A DNA stretch of 64,000 bases from Teichococcus wenyumeiae (GTDB lineage Bacteria > Pseudomonadota > Alphaproteobacteria > Acetobacterales > Acetobacteraceae). Where the stretch lies: contig NZ_RFLX01000005.1 in assembly GCF_003696345.1 (NCBI RefSeq), positions 174,777-238,776 of the forward strand, read 5' to 3'. This document shows positions 44,530-54,985 of this stretch, piece by piece. Below the pieces are notes generated by a model that worked only from the letters and a program-made list of their open reading frames with translations, made no database searches and was not told where the DNA came from. The translations under genes were made by a program, and so were the position numbers. The first letter of the stretch is position 1; the number at the start of each line of letters is the position of its first letter.

Positions 44530-46425
44530 CTACTGCGCCATCGTCTTGCGGTCGGCCGGCAGGGCGCGGTCGCGCGCCGGCTCCACCCACCAGCTCATCA
44601 GGTCCAGCCCATAGCGCGGGTTGCGCTCCGGCCGGCCGAACTTGTCCCACCAGGCGGCGCGGAAGACCCGGCTGTGCCAGTGCGGCACCACGTAATAGCT
44701 CCAGAGCAGCACGCGATCGAGCGCGCGGCAGCGGTCGATCAGCGCCTGACGGTCCGGGGCATTGACCACCAGCTCCACCAGCGCATCCACCACGGGGTCG
44801 GAGACGCCGATCAGGTTGCGACTGCCCGGCTCCTTGGCCTTTTCGCTGCTCCAGAAATCCCGCTGCTCATTGCCGGGGGAGAGCGACTGCGGGATCAGGT
44901 CCACCGTCATGTCGAAGTCGAATTCGTCGGTGCGCTTCTGGTACTGCGCGGCATCCACCGTGCGCACGCGGGCCTCGATGCCCAGGCGCTGCAGGGACTG
45001 CACGTAAGGCAGCGCCACGCGCTCGAAGGTCGGGCTGTCCAGCAGGATCTCGAAGGCAAAGGGCTGGTTCTGCTCATTGACCAGCCTGCGGTCCTTCACG
45101 GTCCAGCCGGCATCCTTCAGCAGCCCCAGGGCCTTGCGGGCGGCCTCGCGGTTGCTGTTCTGGCCGTCCGAGACCGGGACGCGGAACTCACTGGTGAACA
45201 GCTCCTCCGGCACCCGGCCCCGGAAGGCGGAGAGGATCAGCAGCTCGCCCTCGGAGGGCAGGCCGGTGGCGGCAAGCTCGGAATTGGAGAAATAGGAACT
45301 CGTGCGCGTGTAGCTGCCGTAGAAGAGGTTGGCGTTCATCCATTCGAAGTCGAACATCAGCCCCAGCGCCTCGCGCACCCGCCGGTCCTGGAACAGCGGG
45401 CGGCGGGTGTTCATGGCGAAGCCCTGCATGCCGGTGGGCAATTCGTGGCGGATCTCGTCGCGCTTCACCTGCCCCTGCCGCACGGCGGGGAAGTCATAGG
45501 CGGTGGCCCAGTCCTTGGCGATATTCTCCTGACGGAACTCCACCTGCCCGGCCTTGAAGGCCTGGAAGGCCACGGTGGCGTCGCGGAAATACTCGTAGCG
45601 CAGGGTATCGAGGTTGTTGGTGCCCTTCATGGTGGGCAGGTCGCGGCCCCAATAGTCGGGCACCCGCTTCAGCACGATGGAGCGCCCGGCCTCGAAGCGT
45701 TCCACCTTGTAGGGGCCGGAGCCCAGCGGCACTTCCAGCCCGGGCTGGGCGAAATCCTTGCCCTCCCAGAAATGCTTCGGCAGCACCGGCATCTGGCCCA
45801 GGATCAGCCCCAGCTCGCGGTTCTGGTCGGTGGAGAAGCGGAAGACGGCACGTTTCGGGCCATCCGCCACCACCTCGGCCACGTCGCCCCAATAGGCACG
45901 GTAGAAGGGGCGGCCCTTCTCGCGCAGCGCGTTGAAGGTCCAGACCACGTCATCGGCGGTGACGGGCTTGCCATCGTGCCAGCGCGCCTTGTCATGCAGC
46001 ACGAAGGTGACGCCGCGCCGGTCCGCCGGCACCTCGATGGAGGCGGCGAGATGGGCGTATTCGGTGCTGGCCTCGTCCATGCTGGGGGCCAGCAGGGTGT
46101 CGTAGATCCGCACCACCGCACCCGCCGCCGTGCCGCGAAGAATAAAAGGGTTCAGGCTGTCGAAGGAGCCGATGGCGGCCAGCACCATCTCGCCGCCCTT
46201 GGGGGCATTGGGGTTCACCCAGGGCCAGTGCGGGAAATCGGCCGGCAGGCCGGGCTCGCCCAGCAGGGAGAGCGCATGGGTGCGGCGCATCTCGCCCGCC
46301 ACCGGCGCGGCGGGCGCGGCCGGGGTGGCGGGGGCGGCGGGCGCGCTGCCCTGCGCGCGGGCGGCGAGGGCCAACCCGCTGCTGGCGAGAACAAGACCGG
46401 AAGCAAGGAGATGACGTCGGCGCAT
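44530..46425 (-). CDS. yejA: Peptide ABC transporter substrate-binding protein (YejA-like)
   Basis: A 631-residue periplasmic binding protein. A signal peptide ([20 protein letters not shown]) is followed by an Ala/Pro repeat linker ([17 protein letters not shown]) and then the YejA pattern: [60 protein letters not shown] and the C-terminal [19 protein letters not shown]. YejABEF systems import oligopeptides such as microcin C in E. coli. It is first in the transporter operon. ATG at 46425 gives the expected signal peptide. Confidence 0.95.
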   Translation of the reverse strand: MRRRHLLASGLVLASSGLALAARAQGSAPAAPATPAAPAAPVAGEMRRTHALSLLGEPGLPADFPHWPWVNPNAPKGGEMVLAAIGSFDSLNPFILRGTAAGAVVRIYDTLLAPSMDEASTEYAHLAASIEVPADRRGVTFVLHDKARWHDGKPVTADDVVWTFNALREKGRPFYRAYWGDVAEVVADGPKRAVFRFSTDQNRELGLILGQMPVLPKHFWEGKDFAQPGLEVPLGSGPYKVERFEAGRSIVLKRVPDYWGRDLPTMKGTNNLDTLRYEYFRDATVAFQAFKAGQVEFRQENIAKDWATAYDFPAVRQGQVKRDEIRHELPTGMQGFAMNTRRPLFQDRRVREALGLMFDFEWMNANLFYGSYTRTSSYFSNSELAATGLPSEGELLILSAFRGRVPEELFTSEFRVPVSDGQNSNREAARKALGLLKDAGWTVKDRRLVNEQNQPFAFEILLDSPTFERVALPYVQSLQRLGIEARVRTVDAAQYQKRTDEFDFDMTVDLIPQSLSPGNEQRDFWSSEKAKEPGSRNLIGVSDPVVDALVELVVNAPDRQALIDRCRALDRVLLWSYYVVPHWHSRVFRAAWWDKFGRPERNPRYGLDLMSWWVEPARDRALPADRKTMAQ

Positions 46426-46584
46426 GGGCGATAGGATGTGGCTTCCGGCGCCGCAGGACAACCATTCCCGCGCGCCTCGACGGCAACGTCATGTTTCAGC
46501 GTAACGGGGGCGGGCTTCCCCTGCCCCCACCCTTCCCGCATAAGACGCCCGAGCCTTATCCGCACAGAGAACCCCCGCCCGCCC

Positions 46585-47691
46585 ATGTCGCACAACAGCT
46601 TCGGCCATCTCTTCCGCGTCACCAGCTGGGGTGAGAGCCATGGGCCGGCCATTGGCGGCGTGGTGGACGGCTGCCCGCCGGGCCTGTCGCTGAGCGAGGC
46701 CGATATCCAGCCCTTCCTGGACCGCCGCCGCCCCGGCCAGTCCAAGTTCGTGACGCAGCGGCAGGAGGCGGACCAGGTCCGCATCCTGTCCGGCGTCTTC
46801 GAGGGGCTGACCACCGGCACGCCCATCGCCTTCATCATCGAGAACACCGACCAGCGGAGCCGCGACTACGGCGACATCGCCGATACCTTCCGCCCCGGCC
46901 ATGCCGACCTGGCCTACCACCTGAAATACGGCGTGCGGGACTACCGCGGCGGCGGGCGGTCCAGCGCGCGGGAGACGGCGGTGCGGGTCGCCGCCGGGGC
47001 CATCGCCCGCAAGGTGCTGGGGGATACGGTGCGGCTGCGCGGCGCCCTGGTGCAGATGGGGCCGGATATCATCGACCGCGGCCGCTTCGACTGGGCCGAG
47101 GTGGAGCGGAACCCCTTCTTCTGCCCCGACCCCGTGGCGGCGGAGCGCTGGGAAGCCCTGCTGGCCGAGACGCGCAAATCCGGCAGCAGCCTGGGCGCGC
47201 TGATCGAGGTAGTGGCCGAGGGCGTGCCGGTGGGCCTCGGCGCCCCCCTCTACGGCAAGCTCGATGCCGAGATCGCCGCCGCGCTGATGAGCATCAATGC
47301 CGTCAAGGCCGTCGAGATCGGCGAAGGTTTCGCGAGTGCCGCCCTGACCGGTGAGGAGAATGCCGACGAGATGCGCATGGGACCGGATGGGGAAGTGGAG
47401 TTCCTGTCCAACCATGCCGGCGGCATCCTGGGCGGCATTTCCACCGGGCAGCCGGTGGTGGCGCGCTTCGCGGTGAAGCCCACCTCCTCCATCCTGACGC
47501 CCCGCCGCTCGGTGGACCGCTTCGGGCAGGAGATCGAGATGCGCACCAAGGGCCGCCACGACCCCTGCGTCGGGTTGCGCGCCGTGCCGGTGGGCGAGGC
47601 CATGCTGGCCTGCGTGCTGGCCGACCACCTGCTGCGCCACCGGGCGCAGAACCCGGATGCCCCCGCCCGCGCCCGCCTGCCGCGCAACTGA
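46585..47691 (+). CDS. aroC: Chorismate synthase
   Basis: Last step of the shikimate pathway, converting EPSP to chorismate with reduced FMN. The 368-residue protein starts [20 protein letters not shown], has [20 protein letters not shown] and [20 protein letters not shown], and later [20 protein letters not shown] and [17 protein letters not shown], all diagnostic. ATG at 46585 sets the universal N-terminus. It is divergent from yejA. Its product feeds pheA (17.9 kb) among others. Confidence 0.98.
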   Translation: MSHNSFGHLFRVTSWGESHGPAIGGVVDGCPPGLSLSEADIQPFLDRRRPGQSKFVTQRQEADQVRILSGVFEGLTTGTPIAFIIENTDQRSRDYGDIADTFRPGHADLAYHLKYGVRDYRGGGRSSARETAVRVAAGAIARKVLGDTVRLRGALVQMGPDIIDRGRFDWAEVERNPFFCPDPVAAERWEALLAETRKSGSSLGALIEVVAEGVPVGLGAPLYGKLDAEIAAALMSINAVKAVEIGEGFASAALTGEENADEMRMGPDGEVEFLSNHAGGILGGISTGQPVVARFAVKPTSSILTPRRSVDRFGQEIEMRTKGRHDPCVGLRAVPVGEAMLACVLADHLLRHRAQNPDAPARARLPRN

Positions 47692-47826
47692 GGCGGGGCC
47701 GCCGCACAAGCGGATGTGAAAACGGAAGCCCACCCGGCGGCTGCCGGGAGGTTTCGCCACGCCTTTCCGCGCCTTAGCGGATTTTTCGGCCGAGGCCGCG
47801 CTTCAAGCACAACCTGAACGGGCTGC

Positions 47827-47855
47827 TTGACGTTGCATAGGCGCACCCGATTAGG
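47827..47855 (+). promoter_or_regulatory. Possible sigma-70 promoter before the 407-residue unknown gene
   Basis: TTGACG (47827-47832) is followed after 17 bases by ATTAGG (47850-47855). The -35 is good, the -10 weak. It lies 38 bases upstream of the start codon, in a locally less GC-rich gap. Confidence 0.3.
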
Positions 47856-47892
47856 CTTCGGGTCTCGCCACCGAGAAAAGAGGCGCCTGCCG

Positions 47893-49116
47893 ATGTCGCT
47901 CGCCGATCCCGCCTTCGAGGATAGCGCGCCAGGGCTCTCCCCCTGGCAGGCCTTCATGGGCCTGGCGGGTGAGGCGGCATGGTCACGGCGGATGGCCGAT
48001 CTGGCGTTGCGCGCCCGGCCGCATTCCTGGCGCGGGCGGGCGGCGCAGCAACGGCACGCCCTGGAACTGATCCTGGCCCGGCTGGCCCGCCCTGAGGACG
48101 GCCGCCGCGCCCCCAGCGCCGCCGAGCAGGCGCTGCTGGACCTGGCGCGCGATGCCGTCGCCCTCTCCGATACCCTGCCCGAGGCGCCGCGTGCCCGGCT
48201 GCGGGAGCAGTTGCTGGAAGGCCTGACCGGCGAGCAGACGCTGATCCCGCTCTTTCACCTGTTCCGGGAAGCGGCGCGGCAGCGGGCGCGCGGCTTCACC
48301 GTGCATTTCACCGGCCTGACCGAGGGCACCTCCTATGACCTGCTGCTGGAACGCGGCGGGGTGGAGGCGGAGTTGGCCTGCGAGACCGTCTCGGCCGAGG
48401 AAGGCCGCGCCCTGCCCCGCACCGACTGGTGCGCGCTGATGGACGGCATCAACCCCGACCTGCAGACCTGGCTGGCCGCGCATCCCGGCCGCTACCTGCT
48501 GAAGATGACGCTGCCCGACGGCATCCAGGGGCCAGAGCAGCTGTCCGAGTTGCAGCGCCGCATCTCCACCCTGCTGGCGGAACAGAAGCGGCAGGATGCC
48601 TCGGCGGCGGCGGTGCTCAAGCTGGACCCGCTGATGCTGGCCGGCGCCCGCATGGCCGCCCAGCGCGACCTGCCGCGCCAGTTGCGCGCGCAATTCGGCC
48701 CCGATGCGCATCTGGCCGTCACCGGCGACCCGGCGGCGGGCAGCGTCTTTGTGCTGGCGGCGCGGGCCGGGCAGGCCAATACCGTCTCCGGCGCGGCGGT
48801 GCGGCGGCTGGAACAGGCCGCCGCCAGCCGCTTCAGCGGCAGCCGGCCCGGCATCCTCTCGGTGTTCCTGGATGACCTGGAGCGGCCGGAATGGCGCGCG
48901 CTGCGCGACACGCTGGAACTGGAGGGCGCGGTGCGCCGCTTCTTCACCAGCCCCGGCGCCCGGCCGCTGGTGGCGGCGGCCTTCGCGACGCGGCTGGAGA
49001 TGTTCGGCGCCACCCCGCCCGATGCCGTGGCGGAAGGCGAGCTGCGCTTCCGCAATTCCGGCCACGCCGCCGCCGCCTGCCCGGTGCTGCGGCCCGCCAT
49101 CACCTCCTGCGGCTGA
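47893..49116 (+). CDS. Uncharacterised 407-residue protein
   Basis: I do not recognise a named family. The N-terminal third is helical and rich in Ala, Arg and Leu. The centre (about residues 138-185) reads GFTVHFTGLTEGTSYDLLLE then RGGVEAELACETVSAEEGR. This hydrophobic-acidic, E-x-acidic layout recalls a PD-(D/E)xK nuclease core, but the Lys is not in the classical place. Then comes DPLMLAG and a beta/alpha C-terminal part with GILSVFLDDLERPEWRAL. There is no signal peptide or membrane helix. It starts after an AGAGGCG-containing leader. Gene structure and codon bias are normal for this genome, so it is a real cytosolic protein. Confidence 0.75.
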   Translation: MSLADPAFEDSAPGLSPWQAFMGLAGEAAWSRRMADLALRARPHSWRGRAAQQRHALELILARLARPEDGRRAPSAAEQALLDLARDAVALSDTLPEAPRARLREQLLEGLTGEQTLIPLFHLFREAARQRARGFTVHFTGLTEGTSYDLLLERGGVEAELACETVSAEEGRALPRTDWCALMDGINPDLQTWLAAHPGRYLLKMTLPDGIQGPEQLSELQRRISTLLAEQKRQDASAAAVLKLDPLMLAGARMAAQRDLPRQLRAQFGPDAHLAVTGDPAAGSVFVLAARAGQANTVSGAAVRRLEQAAASRFSGSRPGILSVFLDDLERPEWRALRDTLELEGAVRRFFTSPGARPLVAAAFATRLEMFGATPPDAVAEGELRFRNSGHAAAACPVLRPAITSCG

Positions 49117-49258
49117 CGGGCACCGGCGACGGGGGCATTCATCGCGGGATCGTTACGAAGACCCGATACATTCAGAAAAAAATCATGAGGAAAAGGGTAA
49201 CCTTTTCCGTCATGCTGCATTGCGTCACCATTGCAATGCGTTTCGAGGCAGGGACCCG

Positions 49259-49408
49259 ATGTCCGAGCGTGAGATGGAAGCCAAGCTGGTTGAACTGGAC
49301 CGGCTCCTGAACGACCCCGAGGTTCGCATGGACCCGCATCGCGTCTGGCTTCTGCTGCAGGAAATTTCCGGCGCGGAGCGCCAGGCGCCGCAGCCCATGG
49401 CCGCCTGA
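49259..49408 (+). CDS. 49-residue protein resembling the N-terminus of release factor 1
   Basis: A short protein, preceded by AGGGA at good spacing. Its core, KLVELDRLLNDPEVRMDPHR, matches the helical N-terminal segment of RF-1/RF-2, where a Leu-Glu-x-Leu-Leu-x-Asp-Pro-Glu-Val pattern is usual. The rest of a release factor, including the GGQ loop, is absent. It is either an independent small protein or a vestige. The upstream stretch 49117-49258 is markedly AT-richer than average (AAAAAATCATGAGGAAAAGG) and probably carries its promoter. Confidence 0.6.
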   Translation: MSEREMEAKLVELDRLLNDPEVRMDPHRVWLLLQEISGAERQAPQPMAA

Positions 49409-49434
49409 TTCCCGCCGTCACGCGGAGGAGGGCT

Positions 49435-50184
49435 TCAGCCTTCCCCCGCGCGACGCGCGGCGATCAGGAATTCCCGGTTGCCTTCCGGCCCCAGGATGGG
49501 GCTGGGCTCGATTCCCAGCACTTCCCACCCAGGCAATCCGGACCACCAGTCGCGCACATGGGCGCAGACGGCCTCATGCACGGCCGGGTCGCGCACCACT
49601 CCACCCTTCCCCACCTTGTCCGGCCCCGCCTCGAACTGCGGTTTGATCAGTGCCACCGCCCAGGCGCCGGGGGCGGCCAGGGAAAGGGCGGCGGGCAACA
49701 CCGTCGACAGCCCGATGAAGCTGGCATCGCAGACCACGATGCCGGGCGCTTCCGGCACCTGGGTCGCATCCAGCCGGCGGGCATTGGTCTTTTCCAGCAC
49801 CACCACGCGCGGGTCGCTGCGCAGCTTCCAGGCCAATTGGCCATGGCCGACATCCACCGCATAGACCTTGGTGGCGCCGCCATGCAGCAGCACATCGGTG
49901 AAGCCGCCAGTGGAGGCGCCGACATCCACCGCCACCCGCCCTTCCGGCGAGAGGCCGAAGAATTCCAGCGCATGCGCCAGCTTCATGCCGCCGCGCGAGA
50001 CCCAGGGGTGTTCCTGGCCCTTCACCTCCAGCGGCATATCCTCCGGCACCGGCTGGCCCGGCTTTTCCACCCGCCTGGTATTGGAAAAGACCTTGCCGGC
50101 CATGATCAGGGCCTGGGCGCGGGAGCGGGTTTCCACCAGCCCGCGCTCCACCAGCGCCTGGTCGGCGCGCATCTTGGTGGCCAT
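49435..50184 (-). CDS. tlyA: TlyA family rRNA 2'-O-methyltransferase
   Basis: A 249-residue protein with an N-terminal S4 RNA-binding domain (MRADQALVERGLVETRSRAQ) and a Rossmann SAM-binding methyltransferase domain (VAVDVGASTGGFTDVLLHGG at about residue 85). Family members methylate 16S and 23S rRNA riboses; the old name hemolysin is misleading. It follows the dxs gene in the same direction, an order shared with many alphaproteobacteria (xseB-ispA-dxs-tlyA), with one small extra gene between. Confidence 0.93.
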   Translation of the reverse strand: MATKMRADQALVERGLVETRSRAQALIMAGKVFSNTRRVEKPGQPVPEDMPLEVKGQEHPWVSRGGMKLAHALEFFGLSPEGRVAVDVGASTGGFTDVLLHGGATKVYAVDVGHGQLAWKLRSDPRVVVLEKTNARRLDATQVPEAPGIVVCDASFIGLSTVLPAALSLAAPGAWAVALIKPQFEAGPDKVGKGGVVRDPAVHEAVCAHVRDWWSGLPGWEVLGIEPSPILGPEGNREFLIAARRAGEG

Positions 50185-50186
50185 GT

Positions 50187-50465
50187 TCAGTGCAGCTTCG
50201 GGCGCGCGGCAGGGCCGGGGGGCGGGCCTTCCCAGCCGGGGAAGCCATCCTCGAAGCCGGCTTCGTCCAGCTCGCAGTCCCAGATGCGCCAGCCGTCCGG
50301 CCAGTCCACGAAGCCTTCCTTGTCGCGCCGCGCCTCCAGGGCCGCCTCGGCCATGGCGCGGGTGGAGAAGAGGCCGATGCGCAGCCCGTTCACCTCTTCC
50401 CAGTCCACTTCCTCGTCATCCACGTCGGGGCCGAGCTGGTAGTGCCACAGCTCGAAGACGATCAT
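50187..50465 (-). CDS. Uncharacterised acidic 92-residue protein
   Basis: Not recognised. The sequence opens MIVFELWHYQLGPDVDDEEV and is rich in Asp, Glu and Trp (DWEEVNGLRIGLFST, FVDWPDGWRIWDCELDEAGF), ending in a Pro-rich tail. It reads like a small soluble alpha/beta protein. It is squeezed between dxs (2 bases upstream) and tlyA (2 bases downstream), so it must be expressed with them. Confidence 0.7.
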   Translation of the reverse strand: MIVFELWHYQLGPDVDDEEVDWEEVNGLRIGLFSTRAMAEAALEARRDKEGFVDWPDGWRIWDCELDEAGFEDGFPGWEGPPPGPAARPKLH

Positions 50466-50467
50466 GC

Positions 50468-52441
50468 TCACGCGCGTGCCGGCGCGGTCGCCGTCCCCCT
50501 GGCCTCCCCCAACGCGCCGAGCACGGTGGCGACGATGCTGGCGGCCGAAAGCCCGGCCTCCTCGTACTGCTTCTTCGGCGTGTCGTGGTCGATGAAGGCA
50601 TCCGGCAGGCACATCGGGCGGAACTTCAGCCCGGCATCGAAGATGCCCTGCGTCGCCAGGTGCTGCATCACCAGCGCGCCGAAGCCGCAGACCGAGCCCT
50701 CCTCCAGCGTCACCAGCACCTCGTGCTCGCGCGCCAGGCGTTCCACCAGCGCGGTATCCAGCGGCTTGGCGAAGCGGGCATCGGCGACCGTGCAGGGCAG
50801 GCCCTGGGCCGCCAGTTCCTCGGCCGCGCGCAGGCATTCCTGCAACCGGGTGCCGTAGGAGAGCAGGGCGACCTTGCCGCCTTCCCGCAGCACGCGGCCC
50901 TTACCGATCTCCAGCACCGTGCCGCGCGCCGGCACCTCTTCCAGCCCGAAGCCCTCGCCACGTGGGAAGCGGAAGGCGATGGGGCCGCTGTCATGCGCGG
51001 CGGCGGTGGCCACCATATGCGCCAGCTCCACCTCGTCGGAGGGGGCCATCAGCACCATCTCGGGGATGCAGCCGAGATAGGCGATGTCATAGGCGCCGGC
51101 GTGGGTGGCGCCATCGGCCCCCACCAGCCCGGCGCGGTCCAGCGCGAAGCGCACGGGCAGCTTCTGCAGCGCCACGTCATGCACCACCTGGTCATAGGCG
51201 CGCTGCAGGAAGGTGGAATAGATCGCGACGAAAGGCTTGATGCCCTCGGTCGCCATGCCGGCGGCGAAGGTCACGGCATGCTGCTCGGCGATGCCGACAT
51301 CGAAGGTGCGGCGCGGGAAGCGCTTCTGGAACTGGTCCAGCCCGGTGCCGGAGGGCATGGCGGCGGTGATGGCGACGATGCGGTCGTCCCGCTCCGCTTC
51401 CGCGATCAGCGCCTTGGCGAAGACGCCGGTATAGGTCGGCGGGCCCGGCGGCGCCTTGTTCTGCGCCCCGGTGACGACGTTGAATTTGGCGACCGCGTGG
51501 TACTTGTCCGGCGCGGCCTCGGCCGGCGGATAACCCTTGCCCTTCTTGGTCACCACATGCAGCAGCACCGGCGGGCCGGTATCGGCGTCGCGCAGGTTGC
51601 GCAGCAGCGGCAGCAGGTGGTCCAGGTTATGGCCGTCAATGGGGCCGACGTAATAGAAGCCCAGTTCCTCGAACAGCGTGCCGCCGGTCAGGATGCCGCG
51701 GGCGAATTCATCGGCCCGGCGCGCCGCGCGCTCCAGCGGCGCCGGGAAGCGGCGGGCGAGCCGCGCCATCACGTCCCGCAGGCTGAGGAAGGGGCGCGAC
51801 GAGATCAGGCGCGACAGATAGGCCGACATGGCGCCGACGGGCGGCGCGATGGACATGTCGTTGTCGTTCAGCACCACGATCAGGCGGGAGCGCATGGCGC
51901 CCGCGTTGTTCATGGCCTCATAGGCCATGCCCGCGCTCATGGAGCCATCGCCGATCACGGCGATCACGCTCTGGTCGTTGCGCTTGCCGCCCGGGCGCAG
52001 CATGTCCCGCGCCACCGCCATGCCGAGGCCGGCGGAGATGGAGGTGGAGGAATGCGCGGCGCCGAAGGGGTCGTATTCGCTCTCGGAGCGCCGGGTGAAG
52101 CCAGAAAGCCCGCCGCCCTGGCGCAGGCTGCGGATGCGGTCCCGCCGCCCGGTCAGGATCTTGTGCGGATAGGCCTGGTGGCCGACATCCCAGATCAGCC
52201 GGTCCTTGGGCGTGTCGAAGATCGCGTGGATCGCGACCGTCAGCTCCACCACGCCCAGCGAGGCGCCGAGATGCCCGCCGGTCTGGCTGACGGCATGCAC
52301 CGTCTCCGCCCGCAGTTCCTCGGCGATCTGCTTGAGCTGCTCGGCCGAATAGTTCTTCAGGTCGGCCGGCGTGCGGATACGGTCCAGCAGCGGCGTCGCC
52401 GGCGGCAGGTTGGGCGACACGGGTGGCGGGGATTGGGCCAT
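50468..52441 (-). CDS. dxs: 1-deoxy-D-xylulose-5-phosphate synthase
   Basis: First enzyme of the MEP isoprenoid pathway; condenses pyruvate and glyceraldehyde 3-phosphate with thiamine diphosphate. The 657-residue protein has [37 protein letters not shown], the ThDP/Mg motif [20 protein letters not shown] near residue 153, and the transketolase pyrimidine domain with [18 protein letters not shown]. Its ATG overlaps the ispA stop by one base. It acts directly upstream of the prenyl synthase in metabolism too. Confidence 0.98.
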   Translation of the reverse strand: MAQSPPPVSPNLPPATPLLDRIRTPADLKNYSAEQLKQIAEELRAETVHAVSQTGGHLGASLGVVELTVAIHAIFDTPKDRLIWDVGHQAYPHKILTGRRDRIRSLRQGGGLSGFTRRSESEYDPFGAAHSSTSISAGLGMAVARDMLRPGGKRNDQSVIAVIGDGSMSAGMAYEAMNNAGAMRSRLIVVLNDNDMSIAPPVGAMSAYLSRLISSRPFLSLRDVMARLARRFPAPLERAARRADEFARGILTGGTLFEELGFYYVGPIDGHNLDHLLPLLRNLRDADTGPPVLLHVVTKKGKGYPPAEAAPDKYHAVAKFNVVTGAQNKAPPGPPTYTGVFAKALIAEAERDDRIVAITAAMPSGTGLDQFQKRFPRRTFDVGIAEQHAVTFAAGMATEGIKPFVAIYSTFLQRAYDQVVHDVALQKLPVRFALDRAGLVGADGATHAGAYDIAYLGCIPEMVLMAPSDEVELAHMVATAAAHDSGPIAFRFPRGEGFGLEEVPARGTVLEIGKGRVLREGGKVALLSYGTRLQECLRAAEELAAQGLPCTVADARFAKPLDTALVERLAREHEVLVTLEEGSVCGFGALVMQHLATQGIFDAGLKFRPMCLPDAFIDHDTPKKQYEEAGLSAASIVATVLGALGEARGTATAPARA

Positions 52442-53337
52442 CAGGACCTCCGGTCGATGGTGTAGTCAGCCAGCATCCGCAAAAGATCGGCACGCTCCCC
52501 CAGGCTGTCGAGGTGCTCGCGCGCCTGGGCGACCAGTCTTTCCGCCTGGGAGCGAGCGCGGTCCAGCCCCAGCAGGCCGACCAGCGTGGCCTTGCCGGCA
52601 TCGGCATCCTTGCCGGTGGCCTTGCCGGTCTCGGCGGCGGTGGCCGTGGCATCCAGCACGTCATCGGCGATCTGGAAGGCGGCGCCGAGGTCACGGCCAT
52701 AGGCGCAGAGCGCGTGGCGCTGCTGCGAGGGCGCCTTGCCCAGGATCGCCCCGGCCTCGGCCGAGAACTCGATCAGCTTGCCGGTCTTGAGCAGTTGCAG
52801 CCGGCCGATGGAGGCCTCGGTCGGCGGCTCGTTGCTTTCCTCGGCCAGCATGTCCAGCATCTGGCCGCCGCACATGCCGCGGGGGCCGGAGGCGATGGCC
52901 AGCCGCCGCACCAGTTCGATCCGCACGGCGGAGTCGGAATGGGTATCCTCATCGGCCAGGATGGCGAAGGCATGCGCCTGCAGCGCATCGCCGGCCAGGA
53001 TGGCCGTGGCCTCGCCGAAGGCGATATGGGTGGTGGGCTTGCCGCGGCGCAGGTCGTCGTTGTCCATCGCCGGCAGGTCGTCATGCACCAGCGAATAGGC
53101 GTGCAGCATCTCGATCGCCGCCGCGACGCGAAGCGCGCTGGCCCGTGCCACGCCGAAGGGCTTCGCGCTCTCCAGCACCAGGAAGCCGCGCATCCGCTTG
53201 CCGCCGCCGAGGGTGGCGTAGCGCATGGCCGCCGCCAGCTTGGCTTCCGGCCCTTCCTCCGGCGGCAGCAGGGTGTCGAGCGTGTCCTCGATCTCGGCCG
53301 CCGCCTCGCGCAGCGCCTCCACCAGCACCGCGCTCAT
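52441..53337 (-). CDS. ispA: Farnesyl diphosphate synthase family polyprenyl synthetase
   Basis: Builds farnesyl or geranylgeranyl diphosphate from IPP and DMAPP. The 298-residue protein has the first Asp-rich motif in [20 protein letters not shown] at about residue 85, [15 protein letters not shown] before it, and the second Asp-rich motif in [11 protein letters not shown] at about 220. Chain length cannot be read with confidence. It overlaps xseB by four bases at its start and dxs by one base at its end. Confidence 0.95.
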   Translation of the reverse strand: MSAVLVEALREAAAEIEDTLDTLLPPEEGPEAKLAAAMRYATLGGGKRMRGFLVLESAKPFGVARASALRVAAAIEMLHAYSLVHDDLPAMDNDDLRRGKPTTHIAFGEATAILAGDALQAHAFAILADEDTHSDSAVRIELVRRLAIASGPRGMCGGQMLDMLAEESNEPPTEASIGRLQLLKTGKLIEFSAEAGAILGKAPSQQRHALCAYGRDLGAAFQIADDVLDATATAAETGKATGKDADAGKATLVGLLGLDRARSQAERLVAQAREHLDSLGERADLLRMLADYTIDRRS

Positions 53338-53651
53338 GCCATGTCCCGCAGCGAGGATCCGGAGACGATGGCCTGCACCTTCTGTTCCGCCTCGGCCAGC
53401 TTGGCCTCGCAATGGCGGCGCAGCGCGGCGCCGCGCTCATAGTCGGCGATGGCTTCTTCCAGCTTCGCCTGGCCGCCTTCCAGCTTCTTCACGATGCCGT
53501 CCAGCTCGGCCAGCGCGGCCTCGAAGGACAGGCTCGCGACATCGTCCGCCGCCGCCTTGCTGGCGCGGGCGGCGGGGCGGCCGGGTGCCGCGCTGGTGGT
53601 CAGGGCCGGCGCGCCGGACTCCGCGAAGGGTTGCGAAGGCGTCTCGGACAT
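53334..53651 (-). CDS. xseB: Exodeoxyribonuclease VII small subunit
   Basis: A 105-residue protein. The conserved region SFEAALAELDGIVKKLEGGQ then KLEEAIADYERGAALRRHCE is the helical XseB core that binds the large subunit XseA. The first 40 residues are a low-complexity Ala/Pro/Ser leader. It is first of the xseB-ispA-dxs cluster, overlapping ispA by ATGA. xseA is not in the window. Confidence 0.95.
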   Translation of the reverse strand: MSETPSQPFAESGAPALTTSAAPGRPAARASKAAADDVASLSFEAALAELDGIVKKLEGGQAKLEEAIADYERGAALRRHCEAKLAEAEQKVQAIVSGSSLRDMA

Positions 53652-53690
53652 GGGGAACCTCAAGAACTCACGTGACGCGAGGGCGTCGTG

Positions 53691-54635
53691 TCAGGCCATC
53701 AGCGCGCGCAGATGGGCGGCGGTGGAGGCCGCCAGGGCATGCAGATCATAGCCGCCTTCGAGCATGGAGACGACCCGGCCTTCGCAGCAGCGGTCGGCGA
53801 TACGGCAGATTTCACCGGTCAGCCAGCCGAAATCGGCCTCACGCAATCGCAATTGCGCCAGCGGGTCGCGCGCATGGGCATCGAATCCGGCGGAGACCAC
53901 GATCAGCTCCGGCGCGAAGCGCTCCACCGCCGGCAACAGCGTCTCCGCCCAGGCGGCGCGGAATTCCGTGCTGCCGGAGCCCGGCGGCAGCGGCGCGTTG
54001 AACAGGTTGCCCACCCCGGTTTCCGAGGCCGCGCCGGTGAAGGGATAGCAGGGCGACTGGTGGGTGGAGGCGAAGAGGATGGAAGGGTCGCCCCCCACCG
54101 CAGCCTGGGTGCCGTTGCCGTGGTGGACATCGAAATCCAGGATCGCCACCCGCCCCAGCCCATGCGCCCGCTGGGCATGCCGGGCGGCGACCACGGCATT
54201 GCCGAAGAAGCAGAAGCCCATGGCACGCTCCGGCTCAGCATGGTGGCCAGGAGGGCGCACGGCGCAGAAGGCGCGGGTGACGCCACCCTGCCCTTCACGC
54301 GCGCAGACCGCATCCACCGCCGCCACCCCGGCGCCGGCGGCGCGCAGGGCGGCCTCGGCGCTGGCGTGGTTCATGCCGGTGTCGCCATCCAGCGGCACGA
54401 AGCGGCCGGGCTGCGGGCGGGTGGAGAGGATGCGCTCCACATGCCCGGGCGAATGGGCCAGCCTGAGCTGCGCCTCGGTGGCCGCCGGCGCCACCTCCCG
54501 CAGCAGGCCGGCAAATTCCTCGGCCTCCAGCGCCCCCAGCACCGCCCGCAGGCGGTCGGGGGATTCGGGATGGTCCTCGAAATTCTCGTGGCCGAGGCAG
54601 GCGTGGTGGGTCAGCAGCAGCACCAGGGGCGTCAT
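53691..54635 (-). CDS. Histone deacetylase family protein
   Basis: A 314-residue member of the arginase/deacetylase fold (acetoin utilisation/acetylpolyamine amidohydrolase type). The zinc site and charge relay are intact: FCAVRPPGHHAEPERAMGFC, then AILDFDVHHGNGTQ with the Asp and His zinc ligands, and ELIVVSAGFDAHARDPL. N-terminal HHACLGHENFEDHPESPDRL is typical. The substrate may be an acetylated polyamine or small molecule. Its ATG overlaps the tusA stop by four bases. Confidence 0.93.
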   Translation of the reverse strand: MTPLVLLLTHHACLGHENFEDHPESPDRLRAVLGALEAEEFAGLLREVAPAATEAQLRLAHSPGHVERILSTRPQPGRFVPLDGDTGMNHASAEAALRAAGAGVAAVDAVCAREGQGGVTRAFCAVRPPGHHAEPERAMGFCFFGNAVVAARHAQRAHGLGRVAILDFDVHHGNGTQAAVGGDPSILFASTHQSPCYPFTGAASETGVGNLFNAPLPPGSGSTEFRAAWAETLLPAVERFAPELIVVSAGFDAHARDPLAQLRLREADFGWLTGEICRIADRCCEGRVVSMLEGGYDLHALAASTAAHLRALMA

Positions 54636-54880
54636 GGCTTGCTGGCGGCGGCATCCTCCCGCTTGCGCAGCGTGAAGCGGTAGGTCCCGGCGGCCTCGCT
54701 GAAGGAGACCAGGGCATGGCCCGTCTCGCGGCAATAGGCCTGGAAATCGGCGACGCTGGCAGGGTCGGTGGCCAGCACCGTCAGCTTGGCGCCGGGCTTC
54801 AGGGCGCGCAGCGCCTTGTTGGCCTTCAGCACCGGCAGCGGGCAGGTCAGTCCCTGGACGTCGAGCGTTGTCTCACTCAT
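54632..54880 (-). CDS. TusA-family sulfurtransferase
   Basis: An 82-residue protein with the TusA signature TLDVQGLTCPLPVLKANKAL: the Cys of CPxP, at about residue 13, carries sulfur. The family passes sulfur to tRNA thiolation, molybdenum cofactor or other pathways; no specific partner lies nearby. The ATG at 54880 gives the full fold. It precedes the deacetylase gene with an ATGA overlap, so the two are co-translated. Confidence 0.92.
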   Translation of the reverse strand: MSETTLDVQGLTCPLPVLKANKALRALKPGAKLTVLATDPASVADFQAYCRETGHALVSFSEAAGTYRFTLRKREDAAASKP

Positions 54881-54985
54881 GCCCGGCAATGGATCACCGG
54901 CGGCGGGCCGGCGCAAGGGAGCAAGCATGGCGGCCCACGCGGGGCTGGCCTCGCCCGGGCTGGGGCCTGGCCTTATGATGCGGGC

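Noticed and set aside
49117-49258. AT-rich stretch considered as an attachment site or phage remnant
   Set aside because: It is short, with no integrase or direct repeat; a promoter and leader for the 49-residue protein explains it better.
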